Source of the DNA: Polaribacter sp. IC073
GTDB lineage: Bacteria; Bacteroidota; Bacteroidia; Flavobacteriales; Flavobacteriaceae
DNA length: 64,000 bases
Direction of reading: 5' to 3'
Assembly (NCBI RefSeq): GCF_007997075.1
Contig: NZ_VORS01000002.1
Coordinates: 124,001-188,000, forward strand
Both the position numbers and the translations under genes were made by a program. This document shows positions 50,467 through 58,960 of the stretch, in pieces. The first letter of the stretch is position 1. The number at the start of each line of letters is the position of its first letter. Below the pieces are notes generated by a model. It did not search any database. It was not told the origin of the DNA and saw only the letters and a list, made by a program, of their open reading frames with translations.

Positions 50467-52451
50467 TGAGCCAAGAAAGAATAGACATATTAGAAAGAAG
50501 TTTAAAAAGAGAAAAAGCAGCAAGAAAAGCAGCAGAAAAAATATTAGAAGATAAATCTAGAGATTTATACTTTATAACTGATAAATTAAAGAAAACAAAC
50601 TTTAAGTTAGAGAGTCTTTTAGGTGAAAAGTCAGCTCAATTAGAAGGGGTTTTTGAAAATATTGTTGATGCATTTGTTGTGATCGATCTTGGAGGCAATG
50701 TTATTAAATTTAACGACGCCGCTACTCATCTTTTTGGCTATGATATAGATATAGAGCCTTTAAATGTTATGAACTTAATATATAAAGAAGATATGCAATA
50801 CGCTCTATCTTCTTTTTTTGATTTACAGACAAAAGGTTTTTTTAAGAATTACGAAGCTAGAATTTATACAAAGTCTAAACAAATTAAATTGGTACATATA
50901 AATGCTAGTGTAATTTATGACAAAGATAAAAAACCAATTGCAGCGCAGGGCATTGTTAGAGATATAACAGAACAAAGAGCCTTAGATCAAAAGTTAATGG
51001 AGTCTAAGAATATGTTAGCAGCACTTGTTTTAAATCTAAATAGTGGTGTTGTTTTAGAAGATGAAAATCGAAAAATAATTTCATCTAATACTAGGTTTTG
51101 CGAATTATTTCAAATAGATGCTAAGCCAAATGATTTATTAGGAATGGATTGTGGCTTGGCATCCGAACAGCATAAATTTTTATTTAAAGATTCATTGTCT
51201 TTTGTTCAAAGAATGAACCAAATAGTTGAAGGTAAGATTGCTGTTTTTGGAGATCAATTAGAAATGATAGATGGTAAAATTCTTGAAAGAAACTACACAC
51301 CTATAATTATTGATGGAAAGACGAAAGGCTATTTGTGGACGTTTAGAGATATAACGCTAGAAAAAAAATATAACTTAAGTTTAGAAGCACAAAAAGCAAA
51401 GTATAGTAATATCATTGCCAATATGAATTTAGGCTTGGTAGAAGTAAACACAAATGATGAAATTTTGATGGTGAATCAGAGTTTTTCTGAAATGTCTGGT
51501 TACAAAAAAGAAGAATTATTAGGAAAAAAGGTTGGAGAAATTTTTCCGATAGATGCAGATAAAGAAATTATTATTAATAATAATTTAGATAAGAGAGAAG
51601 GGAAAGACAGTTCTTACCAATTAAGAATTAAGAATAAAAATGGAGACCTAAGATATTGGTTAATAAGTGGTGCACCTAATTATAATCTAAAAGAAGAAGA
51701 AATAGGTTCTGTAGGTATTTACTTAGATATTACAGAGTTTAAAATATTACAATTACAGAAAGAAAGTATTTTAAAAGAATTAGAAAAAAGCAACAATCAA
51801 TTGCATGAATATGCCCATATTGTTTCTCATGATTTAAAATCTCCACTAAGAAGTATAAATGCTTTAGTTTCTTGGATTAAAACAGACAATGAAGGAACAT
51901 TTGATGAGATGACACTTGAAAACTTCGAATTAATAGACACAACATTAGAAACGATGGAGACGTTAATTTCTAATGTTTTAGAATATTCTAGTGCTGGCTC
52001 TATTACACAAGAAGAAGAGGAAATAGACTTGAATAATACCTTGTGTGATTTGAAAAAGATCTTATTTATTCCAGAAAACATATCTGTTAATGTTTTAAAT
52101 AAATTGCCTTTAATTAAAGGAGATAAAACAAAGTTTCAGCAATTATTTCAAAATTTTATAAGCAATGCTATTAAATTCTGTGATAAAGAAATAGGAATTA
52201 TAGAAATAGATTATTGTGATAAAAATACTTTTCATCAATTCTCTATAAAGGATAACGGTATTGGTATTGAAAAAAAATACCACGAAAAAATATTTCAAAT
52301 TTTTCATTCACTAAATAAAAGAAAAGATTCAACAGGAATAGGATTGTCTATTGTTAAAAAAATAATTGACTTGCATGAAGGGAATATTTGGTTAGAAAGT
52401 GAACCTAACGTTGGTACAACATTTTATTTTACAATTAAAAAAACTAAATGA
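50466..52451 (+). CDS. Multi-PAS sensor histidine kinase, probable H-NOX partner
   Basis: A 661-residue soluble kinase. An N-terminal coiled coil (residues 1-58) is followed by three PAS domains: about 58-172 (VFENIVDAFVVIDLGG), 182-298, and 312-425 (ANMNLGLVEVNTNDEILMV and GYKKEELLGKKVGEIFP). The HisKA domain has phosphoacceptor H455 in HIVSHDLKSP. The ATPase domain contains FISNAIKFCDKE, DNGIGIEKKYH and TGIGLSIVKKI. There is no transmembrane segment and no receiver domain. It follows the H-NOX gene directly and overlaps the FIST gene by four bases. Control by H-NOX is inferred from gene order. Confidence 0.92.
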   Translation: MSQERIDILERSLKREKAARKAAEKILEDKSRDLYFITDKLKKTNFKLESLLGEKSAQLEGVFENIVDAFVVIDLGGNVIKFNDAATHLFGYDIDIEPLNVMNLIYKEDMQYALSSFFDLQTKGFFKNYEARIYTKSKQIKLVHINASVIYDKDKKPIAAQGIVRDITEQRALDQKLMESKNMLAALVLNLNSGVVLEDENRKIISSNTRFCELFQIDAKPNDLLGMDCGLASEQHKFLFKDSLSFVQRMNQIVEGKIAVFGDQLEMIDGKILERNYTPIIIDGKTKGYLWTFRDITLEKKYNLSLEAQKAKYSNIIANMNLGLVEVNTNDEILMVNQSFSEMSGYKKEELLGKKVGEIFPIDADKEIIINNNLDKREGKDSSYQLRIKNKNGDLRYWLISGAPNYNLKEEEIGSVGIYLDITEFKILQLQKESILKELEKSNNQLHEYAHIVSHDLKSPLRSINALVSWIKTDNEGTFDEMTLENFELIDTTLETMETLISNVLEYSSAGSITQEEEEIDLNNTLCDLKKILFIPENISVNVLNKLPLIKGDKTKFQQLFQNFISNAIKFCDKEIGIIEIDYCDKNTFHQFSIKDNGIGIEKKYHEKIFQIFHSLNKRKDSTGIGLSIVKKIIDLHEGNIWLESEPNVGTTFYFTIKKTK

Positions 52452-53587
52452 AAATAGTACAATTAAAGAGAGGAAAAGGAGAAGATTGGGAGTACCTAAG
52501 TAAAAAGTTAACTTTAAAAAAGCCTTTAGTTTTGGTTTTTGGTAATAGATATTTGCTAGAAAATAGTGAGATTTATAACGAAATAAAGGACCTTTTTAAA
52601 GATGGTGAAATAATATTTGGATCAACCTCAGGAGACATCACATCAAAATCTGTAGATGATAATTGTATTACAATAACTGCAATCGAGTTTGAAAGAAGTT
52701 CTTTTCTTGTAAAAACATCAAATATTTTAAAAAGCAAAGAGAAATTAGATAGCTTTAAAGCTGGTAAAGATTTAATAAAACAATTTCCACAAGAGGGTTT
52801 AAAGCATGTTTTTATAATCTCTGAAGGAAGTTTTATAAACGGAAGCCAATTGTCTAAAGGCATGAACGCTGCTACTGACAATAATTTACTAATTACAGGT
52901 GCTTTATGTGGAGATGCAGCTAGGTTTGAAAAAACAATTTCTTCTTACAATGAAAATCCTAAACAAGGAGAAATTATAGCGATAGGTTTGTATGGAGAAA
53001 CATTAGAGGTTTCATTTTCAATTAACGGAGGTTGGACACCTTTTGGACCAGAAAGAACGGTCACAAAATCTAAAGACAATATACTTTTCGAGCTAGACGA
53101 TAAACCAGCGTTAGATTTATATAAAAAATATTTAGGTGATAAATCTAAAGAATTACCAGGAGCAGCACTGTTGTACCCTTTAAAAGTAAAATCTACAAAT
53201 GAAAAACAATCTATTGTAAGAACAATATTAAATATAAATGAAGAAGAAAACTCTATGATATTGGCTGGTGATATTTTAGAAAACTCTAAGGTTCAGTTGA
53301 TGATGACAAATGTAGATAATATTGTAGATGCAGCACAATTTGCAGCAGAATCTGCCTTAGAATTTCGAACTAAAAAACCAGAATTAGCAATCTTAGTAAG
53401 TTGTATTGGTAGGAAGTTAGTTTTAGACCAAAGAGTAGAAGAAGAAGTTGAAGAAGTAATGGAAGTTGTTGGAGATACTACCACAATATGTGGTTTGTAT
53501 TCTTATGGAGAGATTGCTCCATTTCATGGCGAAAATAATTGTCAGTTACACAACCAAACAATGACAATTACATTAATTAGCGAATAA
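52448..53587 (+). CDS. FIST-domain sensor protein, candidate NosP-type NO sensor
   Basis: A 379-residue cytoplasmic protein with the FIST_N domain at about residues 25-215 (LVLVFGNRYLL, EIIFGSTSGDI, ITGALCGDAARF) and FIST_C at about 220-360 (ALDLYKKYLGD, LLYPLKVKS, LAILVSCIGRKLVL). FIST proteins are sensory partners of kinases and cyclases, and the NosP subfamily binds heme and NO. Heme binding here is unproven, because I cannot point to a confirmed ligand. It is placed exactly between two kinase genes with a four-base overlap upstream and a one-base overlap downstream, so the following 347-residue kinase is its likely partner. Confidence 0.88.
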   Translation: MKIVQLKRGKGEDWEYLSKKLTLKKPLVLVFGNRYLLENSEIYNEIKDLFKDGEIIFGSTSGDITSKSVDDNCITITAIEFERSSFLVKTSNILKSKEKLDSFKAGKDLIKQFPQEGLKHVFIISEGSFINGSQLSKGMNAATDNNLLITGALCGDAARFEKTISSYNENPKQGEIIAIGLYGETLEVSFSINGGWTPFGPERTVTKSKDNILFELDDKPALDLYKKYLGDKSKELPGAALLYPLKVKSTNEKQSIVRTILNINEEENSMILAGDILENSKVQLMMTNVDNIVDAAQFAAESALEFRTKKPELAILVSCIGRKLVLDQRVEEEVEEVMEVVGDTTTICGLYSYGEIAPFHGENNCQLHNQTMTITLISE

Positions 53588-54630
53588 TGAATTCACTTTT
53601 AAAAAGACAAATAAGAAAATTTCTGCCAAAAGAATTGCACTCTAATAAAGATTTAGAGAAATTTCTAGATGCTATTGATAGGTCTTATACAACCTCAGAA
53701 GAACAATTCGGTATGCTTCAAAGAGCTACTGCAATTAGTTCTGAAGAACTTTTTAGGGCTAATAATAGATTAAAAGAAGAATCTAACTCTCAAAAGCTAG
53801 TGATCGATAAATTAGAAAGTGTAATCGATAAGATACAGTCCTTTAATTTGTTAGGTGATAGACCAGAAGAAAATACAGACTCTTTAAAATTAGTTGATTT
53901 TATAGACAATCAAACAAGAGAAATAATAAAAGTAAATCAACAGAAAGACAAACTTTTAAAAAGTTTAGAGCTACAAAACCAAGAGTTAAATGATTATGCG
54001 CACATGGTTTCTCATGATTTAAAGTCACCTTTACAAAGTATAGAAGCCTTGATAAGTTGGATTCAAGAAGATTATAAAAATCTTTTAGATGCTTCAGGAA
54101 ATGAGAATTTACAACTTATAAGAGATAATGTAGAAAAAATGGATACATTAGTAAAAGGAATTTTAGAATATGCTACAATTAGAAAAATTGAAAATAAATA
54201 TTATAATGTTGATTTAGAAAAGTTAGTTGATACTATTTTAAAAAAATTAATTACAACCAATAATATCAAAGTAGTAATACCAAAAAAACTACCAACAATA
54301 AAAGGAGATAATTATAGACTAGAAAAGCTTTTTTATCATATTTTACAGAATGCAATAAGGTATAATGAGAAGGAGATTGCAGTAGTAGAAATAGGCTTTG
54401 AAGAAGAAAGTAAGTATTGGAATTTCTTTGTTAAAGATAATGGGAATGGAATAGAAGAAAAGTATTTTGATAAAGTTTTTGAAGCTTTTCAAAAATTAGA
54501 AAACGAAAATACATCTACAGGTTTAGGGTTGTCTTTAGTGAAGAAAGTTATTGATGTTTATAAAGGAAAAATTTGGATAGAATCTAGCCCCAATTTAGGA
54601 ACTACTTTTTATTTTAGTTTAAAAAAATAA
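53587..54630 (+). CDS. Sensor histidine kinase without PAS, probable FIST partner
   Basis: A 347-residue soluble kinase. The first 135 residues are helical or coiled-coil, with TSEEQFGMLQRATAISSEEL near 36-55, a segment I associate with kinases next to FIST genes. Phosphoacceptor H143 is in HMVSHDLKSP. The ATPase domain has LQNAIRYNEKE, DNGNGIEEKYF and TGLGLSLVKKV. It has no sensor domain of its own, which fits input from the adjacent FIST protein. The kinase cores of this protein and of the 661-residue kinase are clearly related, suggesting duplication. Confidence 0.9.
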   Translation: MNSLLKRQIRKFLPKELHSNKDLEKFLDAIDRSYTTSEEQFGMLQRATAISSEELFRANNRLKEESNSQKLVIDKLESVIDKIQSFNLLGDRPEENTDSLKLVDFIDNQTREIIKVNQQKDKLLKSLELQNQELNDYAHMVSHDLKSPLQSIEALISWIQEDYKNLLDASGNENLQLIRDNVEKMDTLVKGILEYATIRKIENKYYNVDLEKLVDTILKKLITTNNIKVVIPKKLPTIKGDNYRLEKLFYHILQNAIRYNEKEIAVVEIGFEEESKYWNFFVKDNGNGIEEKYFDKVFEAFQKLENENTSTGLGLSLVKKVIDVYKGKIWIESSPNLGTTFYFSLKK

Positions 54631-54632
54631 GT

Positions 54633-54950
54633 ATGGAACAGCCAAATTTAGAATATATAAATCAACTAGCAAGAGGAGACGAGTCTATTAAAAATGAGTT
54701 AATTGATGTAATAAAAACAGAGTTTCCAGAAGAAAAAAAAGACTACTATAATAGCTTAGAAAGCAAAGAATATAAAAGAATTGAGGAAAATGTTCATAAA
54801 CTTAAACATAAAATCAGTATTTTAGGGCTTGAAAAAAGTTATGAAATAGCGAATGAGTTTGAACACAATCTTCGAGAACTAAGTTTAGATAGAAAAGAGG
54901 ATTTTGATGAAATTTTAATAGCAATTTCAGACTATATAGAAATTATATAA
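54633..54950 (+). CDS. Hpt domain phosphotransfer protein
   Basis: A 105-residue helical protein. The histidine phosphotransfer motif is VHKLKHKISILGL with phosphoacceptor H55, followed by a typical second helix ANEFEHNLREL. It would shuttle phosphate between receivers, here probably from the CheY-like protein of the same operon to the LytTR regulator or the reverse. It lies two bases after the second kinase gene and eight before the LytTR gene. Neither kinase carries a receiver of its own, so the phosphate route must involve the separate receivers. Confidence 0.85.
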   Translation: MEQPNLEYINQLARGDESIKNELIDVIKTEFPEEKKDYYNSLESKEYKRIEENVHKLKHKISILGLEKSYEIANEFEHNLRELSLDRKEDFDEILIAISDYIEII

Positions 54951-54958
54951 GTCTCCTT

Positions 54959-55672
54959 ATGAATTGTATTATTATTGATGATGAAAAAATGGCTAGGGTC
55001 ATTCTAAAAACCTTGTGCAATGAAATAGATTCTTTAAACCTTTTAGAAGAATTTTCTAATGCGATAGATGCAATAAAGTACTTAAACGAAAACAAAGTAG
55101 ACTTAATCTTTTTGGATATTCATATGCCAAATTTTAGTGGCTTAGATTTTATTAGAAGCTTAAAAAACCCACCAAAAATAATATTAACAACTTCAGATCC
55201 AAAATTTGCAATAGAAGCTTTTGAATATGATTTTATAGTAGATTATCTTTTAAAACCATTAGCGTTACCTCGTTTTAAGAAAGCAATTGACAAAGCCGAG
55301 GCTAAAGAATTAAAGGCGGCTTCAAGTACTATTAATAATAATTTTAGTAAGAATGAGGTTGATAATGACTTCTATGTAAACATAGACAGACGTTTAATAA
55401 AAATAGATTTACCAAGTATTTATTTAATAGAAGCAAAAGGAGATTATATAAAAATAAAAACAGATCACAAAGACTATACAGTGCATTCAACCCTAAAAAA
55501 GATAGAAGGAAAACTACCAGGTTCTTTATTCTTAAAAATTCATCGTTCTTATATAATCAATATTAAAAAGATTATAGATATTGAAGATAATAGTGTTTTG
55601 ATAATGAAAGATGTAATTCCTGTAAGCAGATCTAAACGACCAGAATTAATGAAACGTTTAGATTTACTTTAA
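54959..55672 (+). CDS. LytTR-family response regulator
   Basis: A 237-residue transcription factor. The receiver domain has acidic residues D7-D8, phosphoacceptor D53 in LIFLDIHMPNFSG and the switch Lys in YLLKPL. The LytTR DNA-binding domain spans about 130-235: IYLIEAKGDYIKIKT, FLKIHRSYIINIKKI and IPVSRSKRPELM are its conserved blocks. LytTR proteins bind pairs of direct repeats about two helical turns apart, and such a pair lies immediately downstream at 55674-55705. It is the last gene of the operon and the only clear DNA-binding output. Confidence 0.93.
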   Translation: MNCIIIDDEKMARVILKTLCNEIDSLNLLEEFSNAIDAIKYLNENKVDLIFLDIHMPNFSGLDFIRSLKNPPKIILTTSDPKFAIEAFEYDFIVDYLLKPLALPRFKKAIDKAEAKELKAASSTINNNFSKNEVDNDFYVNIDRRLIKIDLPSIYLIEAKGDYIKIKTDHKDYTVHSTLKKIEGKLPGSLFLKIHRSYIINIKKIIDIEDNSVLIMKDVIPVSRSKRPELMKRLDLL

Positions 55673-55673
55673 T

Positions 55674-55705
55674 ATTTGGTCTACATTAAACCTGCATTTG
55701 GTCTA
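55674..55705 (+). promoter_or_regulatory. Direct-repeat pair, candidate LytTR operator
   Basis: Two perfect copies of ATTTGGTCTA at 55674-55683 and 55696-55705 are separated by 12 bases, a 22-base period. The similarity continues beyond each copy (CATTAAA against TAGTTAAA). This is the geometry known for LytTR-type operators. The second copy ends 50 bases before the minus-7 box of the ice-binding protein gene, a suitable place for an activator site. Confidence 0.7.
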
Positions 55706-55755
55706 TAGTTAAAGTGTCGGTGACGAACACGTATAACCTTAACTAATTTATTGAG

Positions 55756-55763
55756 TATCTTTG
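55756..55763 (+). promoter_or_regulatory. Predicted minus-7 box of the ice-binding protein gene
   Basis: TATCTTTG matches TAnnTTTG exactly and lies 18 bases before the ATG at 55782. No good minus-33 element is seen, which fits a promoter that needs an activator. A TTG that could be mistaken for a start codon lies within this box. Confidence 0.65.
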
Positions 55764-55781
55764 CGGTATAAAAACCACATC

Positions 55782-58700
55782 ATGAAAAAATTTCTACTCA
55801 TTTTACTTTCGACAGCAATTACATCGATAAATGCGCAAAAGAACCAATCATTTGGAAATACATACGATCGTAGTACTTTAGAAACAACTGAGATTGATTT
55901 TGGTTCAGTAGCGAACTTCATACTTTTTACAGGAGCAGGAGCGGTAGCTAATACGGGTGTTTCTACACTTACTGGTGATGTTGGTTCTAATGTAGGAGCG
56001 ATTGCTGGTTTTGGGGCACCTTCGGTCTTAAACGGAACTGTAGAAAGTGCCAACGCAATTACTGCACAAGCTAAAACAGATTTATCTGCAGCTTGCGTTC
56101 AACTTCAAAATATACCAGCAACAATAACAGATCACGGTGGCATTTTTGGTAGTATAAACGGGGAAACCATTTACCCTGGTGTTTATGCTGTTGCTGCAGC
56201 CGTAGCCATTACAGGTACTTTAACATTAGATGCCCAAGGAGATCCTAATGCGATGTTTATTTTTAAAATTACAGGAGCGCTTACCTCAGTAGCTGGTACA
56301 AAGGTAATATTGGCTAATGGTGCATCATCTGATAATGTTTATTGGATTGCTGTTGGTGCTGTTGCTTTGGCAGCAAATACAACAATGATAGGAACTGCTA
56401 TTGGATATCCAGGAGCAGTTTCATTGGGAGCTGGAGGTGTTTTAGATGGGAGATTATATGCTACTGTGGGTGCCGTTGCTATTAATAGCACATTAGGCGC
56501 AGTTCCGGTAACAATACCTTCTTATAATTATCTTGGAGAATATACTTCAAATGGTACGCCACTTTATTTAGAAAACCCCAGTGATGTTATTTCTGTAGAA
56601 ACTCAAGAAATGATAAGTAATTCACTTCCAGAAAGCTATCCCGTTCCAGACTACAACCCACAATACATTACCTCTGGTTATGATACAGATATTAAAATTG
56701 ATGCACATGCAGATGTTTGGGTAACATTTGTGAAAGAAGGAGCTGGTTATAAAAATGTTCTAGGCTATTATACATATGACTTAGATAGCCCAAAAAACAT
56801 AGCCCCAACAAAAGATGAAATTACAATTATATTTCCGAATGTATCTGCTTTAGGAAGTGGTGGCGGATTGCAAGTTGGTGATAAAGTAAAAATAGGAACC
56901 TTTGAGGCCGGAACAGGAATTGGTTGGGTGTTGTTAGCAAATGCATGGAGTTCAAATGAGCAAACTGTAGGAGATGGTCTTTGGAAACTATATTCGAATC
57001 CTAATTTTAATCCAGAAAGTAATAAAGCTTTAAAATATCACAATGTATTACTTGCAGATCCAGAAAATGAAAGAATTATTCTTGGGTTTGAAGACATTAG
57101 AAGAGATAACCCTTCTTGTGATCAAGATTTTAATGATGCTATTTTTTATGTAACCGCGAATCCTTATGAAGCAATTAATACCAATAATTTTGCAGATATA
57201 GCAGAAGCTAATGTTGTTACTTCAGCTAATGATGGTGGCTTAGAAAGTAATGGTGATCTAGCAAGTTTAATAGCAAAAAGAAATTTTAAGAGAGATAAAG
57301 AAGGAAACTCATTCAACAAAAAAGATGCACAATCAAAATTTAGTAAAACACAATTAAAAAGTAAAACAAATACAAGTTCTTTAATAGATTATTTACCAGA
57401 AACAGGTATGTATAAAACAGAAACGGCAAAGGTTTCTAGTCCCACAGATTTATTAGGAATAACAAATGCGAAAGAAATATTCTCAGTAGATTACTATCAA
57501 GGAGAAAAAAGAATCTCTGCAGTCTTAGCAACAACAACGGAAGGGACCATTTATGACCATTCAAAAATTATTTGTGATAGATTGAATAACTCTAGTTTAG
57601 AAGATATAAGAACAGTAGAGACAAGAGGGCATCAAATTATTAGTTCTAAAATAAAAAGAGCAACAGGAGAAATAGAATATAGTTTAAGTTTTTCTGTTAA
57701 GGTAGATGGTACTGAAAATGAATTGTTTAGTTTTTGGAATATAGATCAATATCCGATAGGTAATTATCAGAATTTTCAAATTTGGGGAAGTTCATTCTCA
57801 CAAGTATTTTCTATAGCAAATTTTATTATAGATAAACACATCAATCAGACTGGATTAATAAGTAATAAAGTTGCCTCTGTATTGCCAAATGTATTTGTAA
57901 AATCGGGTTCTTATTCTAATGGAGTTCTTAAGTTAAACATTGTCAATAAAACAAAAGAAACAGCTATTCTTTTTGATGGTAACATTGCACAAACAGAAGT
58001 ATCAAAACATAACAATGTTAAAAGTACTTTTTCATTATCTGGTAATTATAATGAAGTTCTATACATAGAAACAGGGGTGTTATTTGATATTGGTTTCTCT
58101 TTACAGACCAGTAATTCTGCTCAAAAAGATGCTTTATATCTTGCAGATGGTCCTTGGGGTTTAGATTATTTAAAAGAATTTGCTACTGTAGATGAGTTTA
58201 AAATTGAAGTAGGAGAAAGAGCATATGCAGATGATGTTTATGAAGTAGATAGAAGTGCAAGTGCTACAGGTGAAGTAAAAGGAAATATTAACTTATTTAG
58301 ACACCTTTTACCAGGAGATCAAACGTTAGATGTTGCAGATTATGATTTTGTAGATTTTTCAATAATGAACAATCAAGCAATTGAAATTGTTATTATGCAA
58401 GAAGATGACAGAGCTTGGGAAAACAGATTGCGTTACACAATTGCTGCAAACTCAGAAGAAAAGGTATTTAAGATTGCTTTTAACGACTTTAAGGATGCCG
58501 AGGGAACAACAGTTGATATTGCTAATATTAAGACAATTGTGTTCTCTGTAATTGGAGATTATACAAATTACATACCATTTAATATTGCTATAAAAAATTT
58601 ATCATTTACCTCACAAGCTGTTTTGTCTATGGATCGTTTTTCAACAGAAAAGAAAGCTAAGTTAATGAATTATCCAAATCCGTTTACACAGAGTACAACG

Positions 58701-58904
58701 ATTAAATTACCTGTAAATTCAGAATTTATTCAAATTCAAGTATTCGACGTAATAGGAAGAATTGTAGATTATAAGAAGCTAGACACAGATAATTCTATGA
58801 ATAAAGTACAATATAATGCTCCAAATCTAAAATCAGGAATTTATAAATACCTTTTGAAAGACGATAAGAACAAATCGCATTCGGGAACTTTTATTGTCAA
58901 TTAG
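55782..58904 (+). CDS. Secreted ice-binding-like protein with DUF3494, DUF4114 and T9SS sorting domain
   Basis: A 1040-residue exported protein. Signal peptide: KKFLLILLSTAITSINAQ. The DUF3494 ice-binding-like domain is at about 38-248, with GVSTLTGDVGSNVGAIAG, GTLTLDAQGDPNAMFIFKI, DNVYW and GRLYATVGAVAI. DUF4114 is near 360-460, with the acidic SCDQDFNDAIFYV. A long unassigned middle follows; the part near residues 830-950 resembles a carbohydrate-binding-module fold. The C-terminal T9SS type A sorting domain begins MNYPNPFTQSTTIKLP and contains VFDVIGR. It would be secreted across the outer membrane and probably surface-attached, binding ice or another surface. The ATG at 55782 is preferred over a TTG seven codons upstream that lies in the minus-7 box. 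Confidence 0.9.
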   Translation: MKKFLLILLSTAITSINAQKNQSFGNTYDRSTLETTEIDFGSVANFILFTGAGAVANTGVSTLTGDVGSNVGAIAGFGAPSVLNGTVESANAITAQAKTDLSAACVQLQNIPATITDHGGIFGSINGETIYPGVYAVAAAVAITGTLTLDAQGDPNAMFIFKITGALTSVAGTKVILANGASSDNVYWIAVGAVALAANTTMIGTAIGYPGAVSLGAGGVLDGRLYATVGAVAINSTLGAVPVTIPSYNYLGEYTSNGTPLYLENPSDVISVETQEMISNSLPESYPVPDYNPQYITSGYDTDIKIDAHADVWVTFVKEGAGYKNVLGYYTYDLDSPKNIAPTKDEITIIFPNVSALGSGGGLQVGDKVKIGTFEAGTGIGWVLLANAWSSNEQTVGDGLWKLYSNPNFNPESNKALKYHNVLLADPENERIILGFEDIRRDNPSCDQDFNDAIFYVTANPYEAINTNNFADIAEANVVTSANDGGLESNGDLASLIAKRNFKRDKEGNSFNKKDAQSKFSKTQLKSKTNTSSLIDYLPETGMYKTETAKVSSPTDLLGITNAKEIFSVDYYQGEKRISAVLATTTEGTIYDHSKIICDRLNNSSLEDIRTVETRGHQIISSKIKRATGEIEYSLSFSVKVDGTENELFSFWNIDQYPIGNYQNFQIWGSSFSQVFSIANFIIDKHINQTGLISNKVASVLPNVFVKSGSYSNGVLKLNIVNKTKETAILFDGNIAQTEVSKHNNVKSTFSLSGNYNEVLYIETGVLFDIGFSLQTSNSAQKDALYLADGPWGLDYLKEFATVDEFKIEVGERAYADDVYEVDRSASATGEVKGNINLFRHLLPGDQTLDVADYDFVDFSIMNNQAIEIVIMQEDDRAWENRLRYTIAANSEEKVFKIAFNDFKDAEGTTVDIANIKTIVFSVIGDYTNYIPFNIAIKNLSFTSQAVLSMDRFSTEKKAKLMNYPNPFTQSTTIKLPVNSEFIQIQVFDVIGRIVDYKKLDTDNSMNKVQYNAPNLKSGIYKYLLKDDKNKSHSGTFIVN

Positions 58905-58925
58905 CCCCAAACCTAAAAGAATGTT

Positions 58926-58960
58926 AAAGGCAAAAGTTTATTCTTTTGCCTTTATTTTTT
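58926..58960 (+). terminator. Intrinsic terminator after the ice-binding protein gene
   Basis: An 11-bp perfect stem, AAAGGCAAAAG (58926-58936) with CTTTTGCCTTT (58943-58953), has a six-base loop and is followed by A then a T-run. The next gene is convergent and its stop lies inside the terminator, so it may work for both strands. Confidence 0.88.

Noticed and set aside
55761..55781. Upstream TTG start for the ice-binding protein, seven codons before the ATG
   Set aside because: It lies inside the TATCTTTG minus-7 box and would place charged residues before the signal peptide; the ATG at 55782 gives a normal signal peptide.
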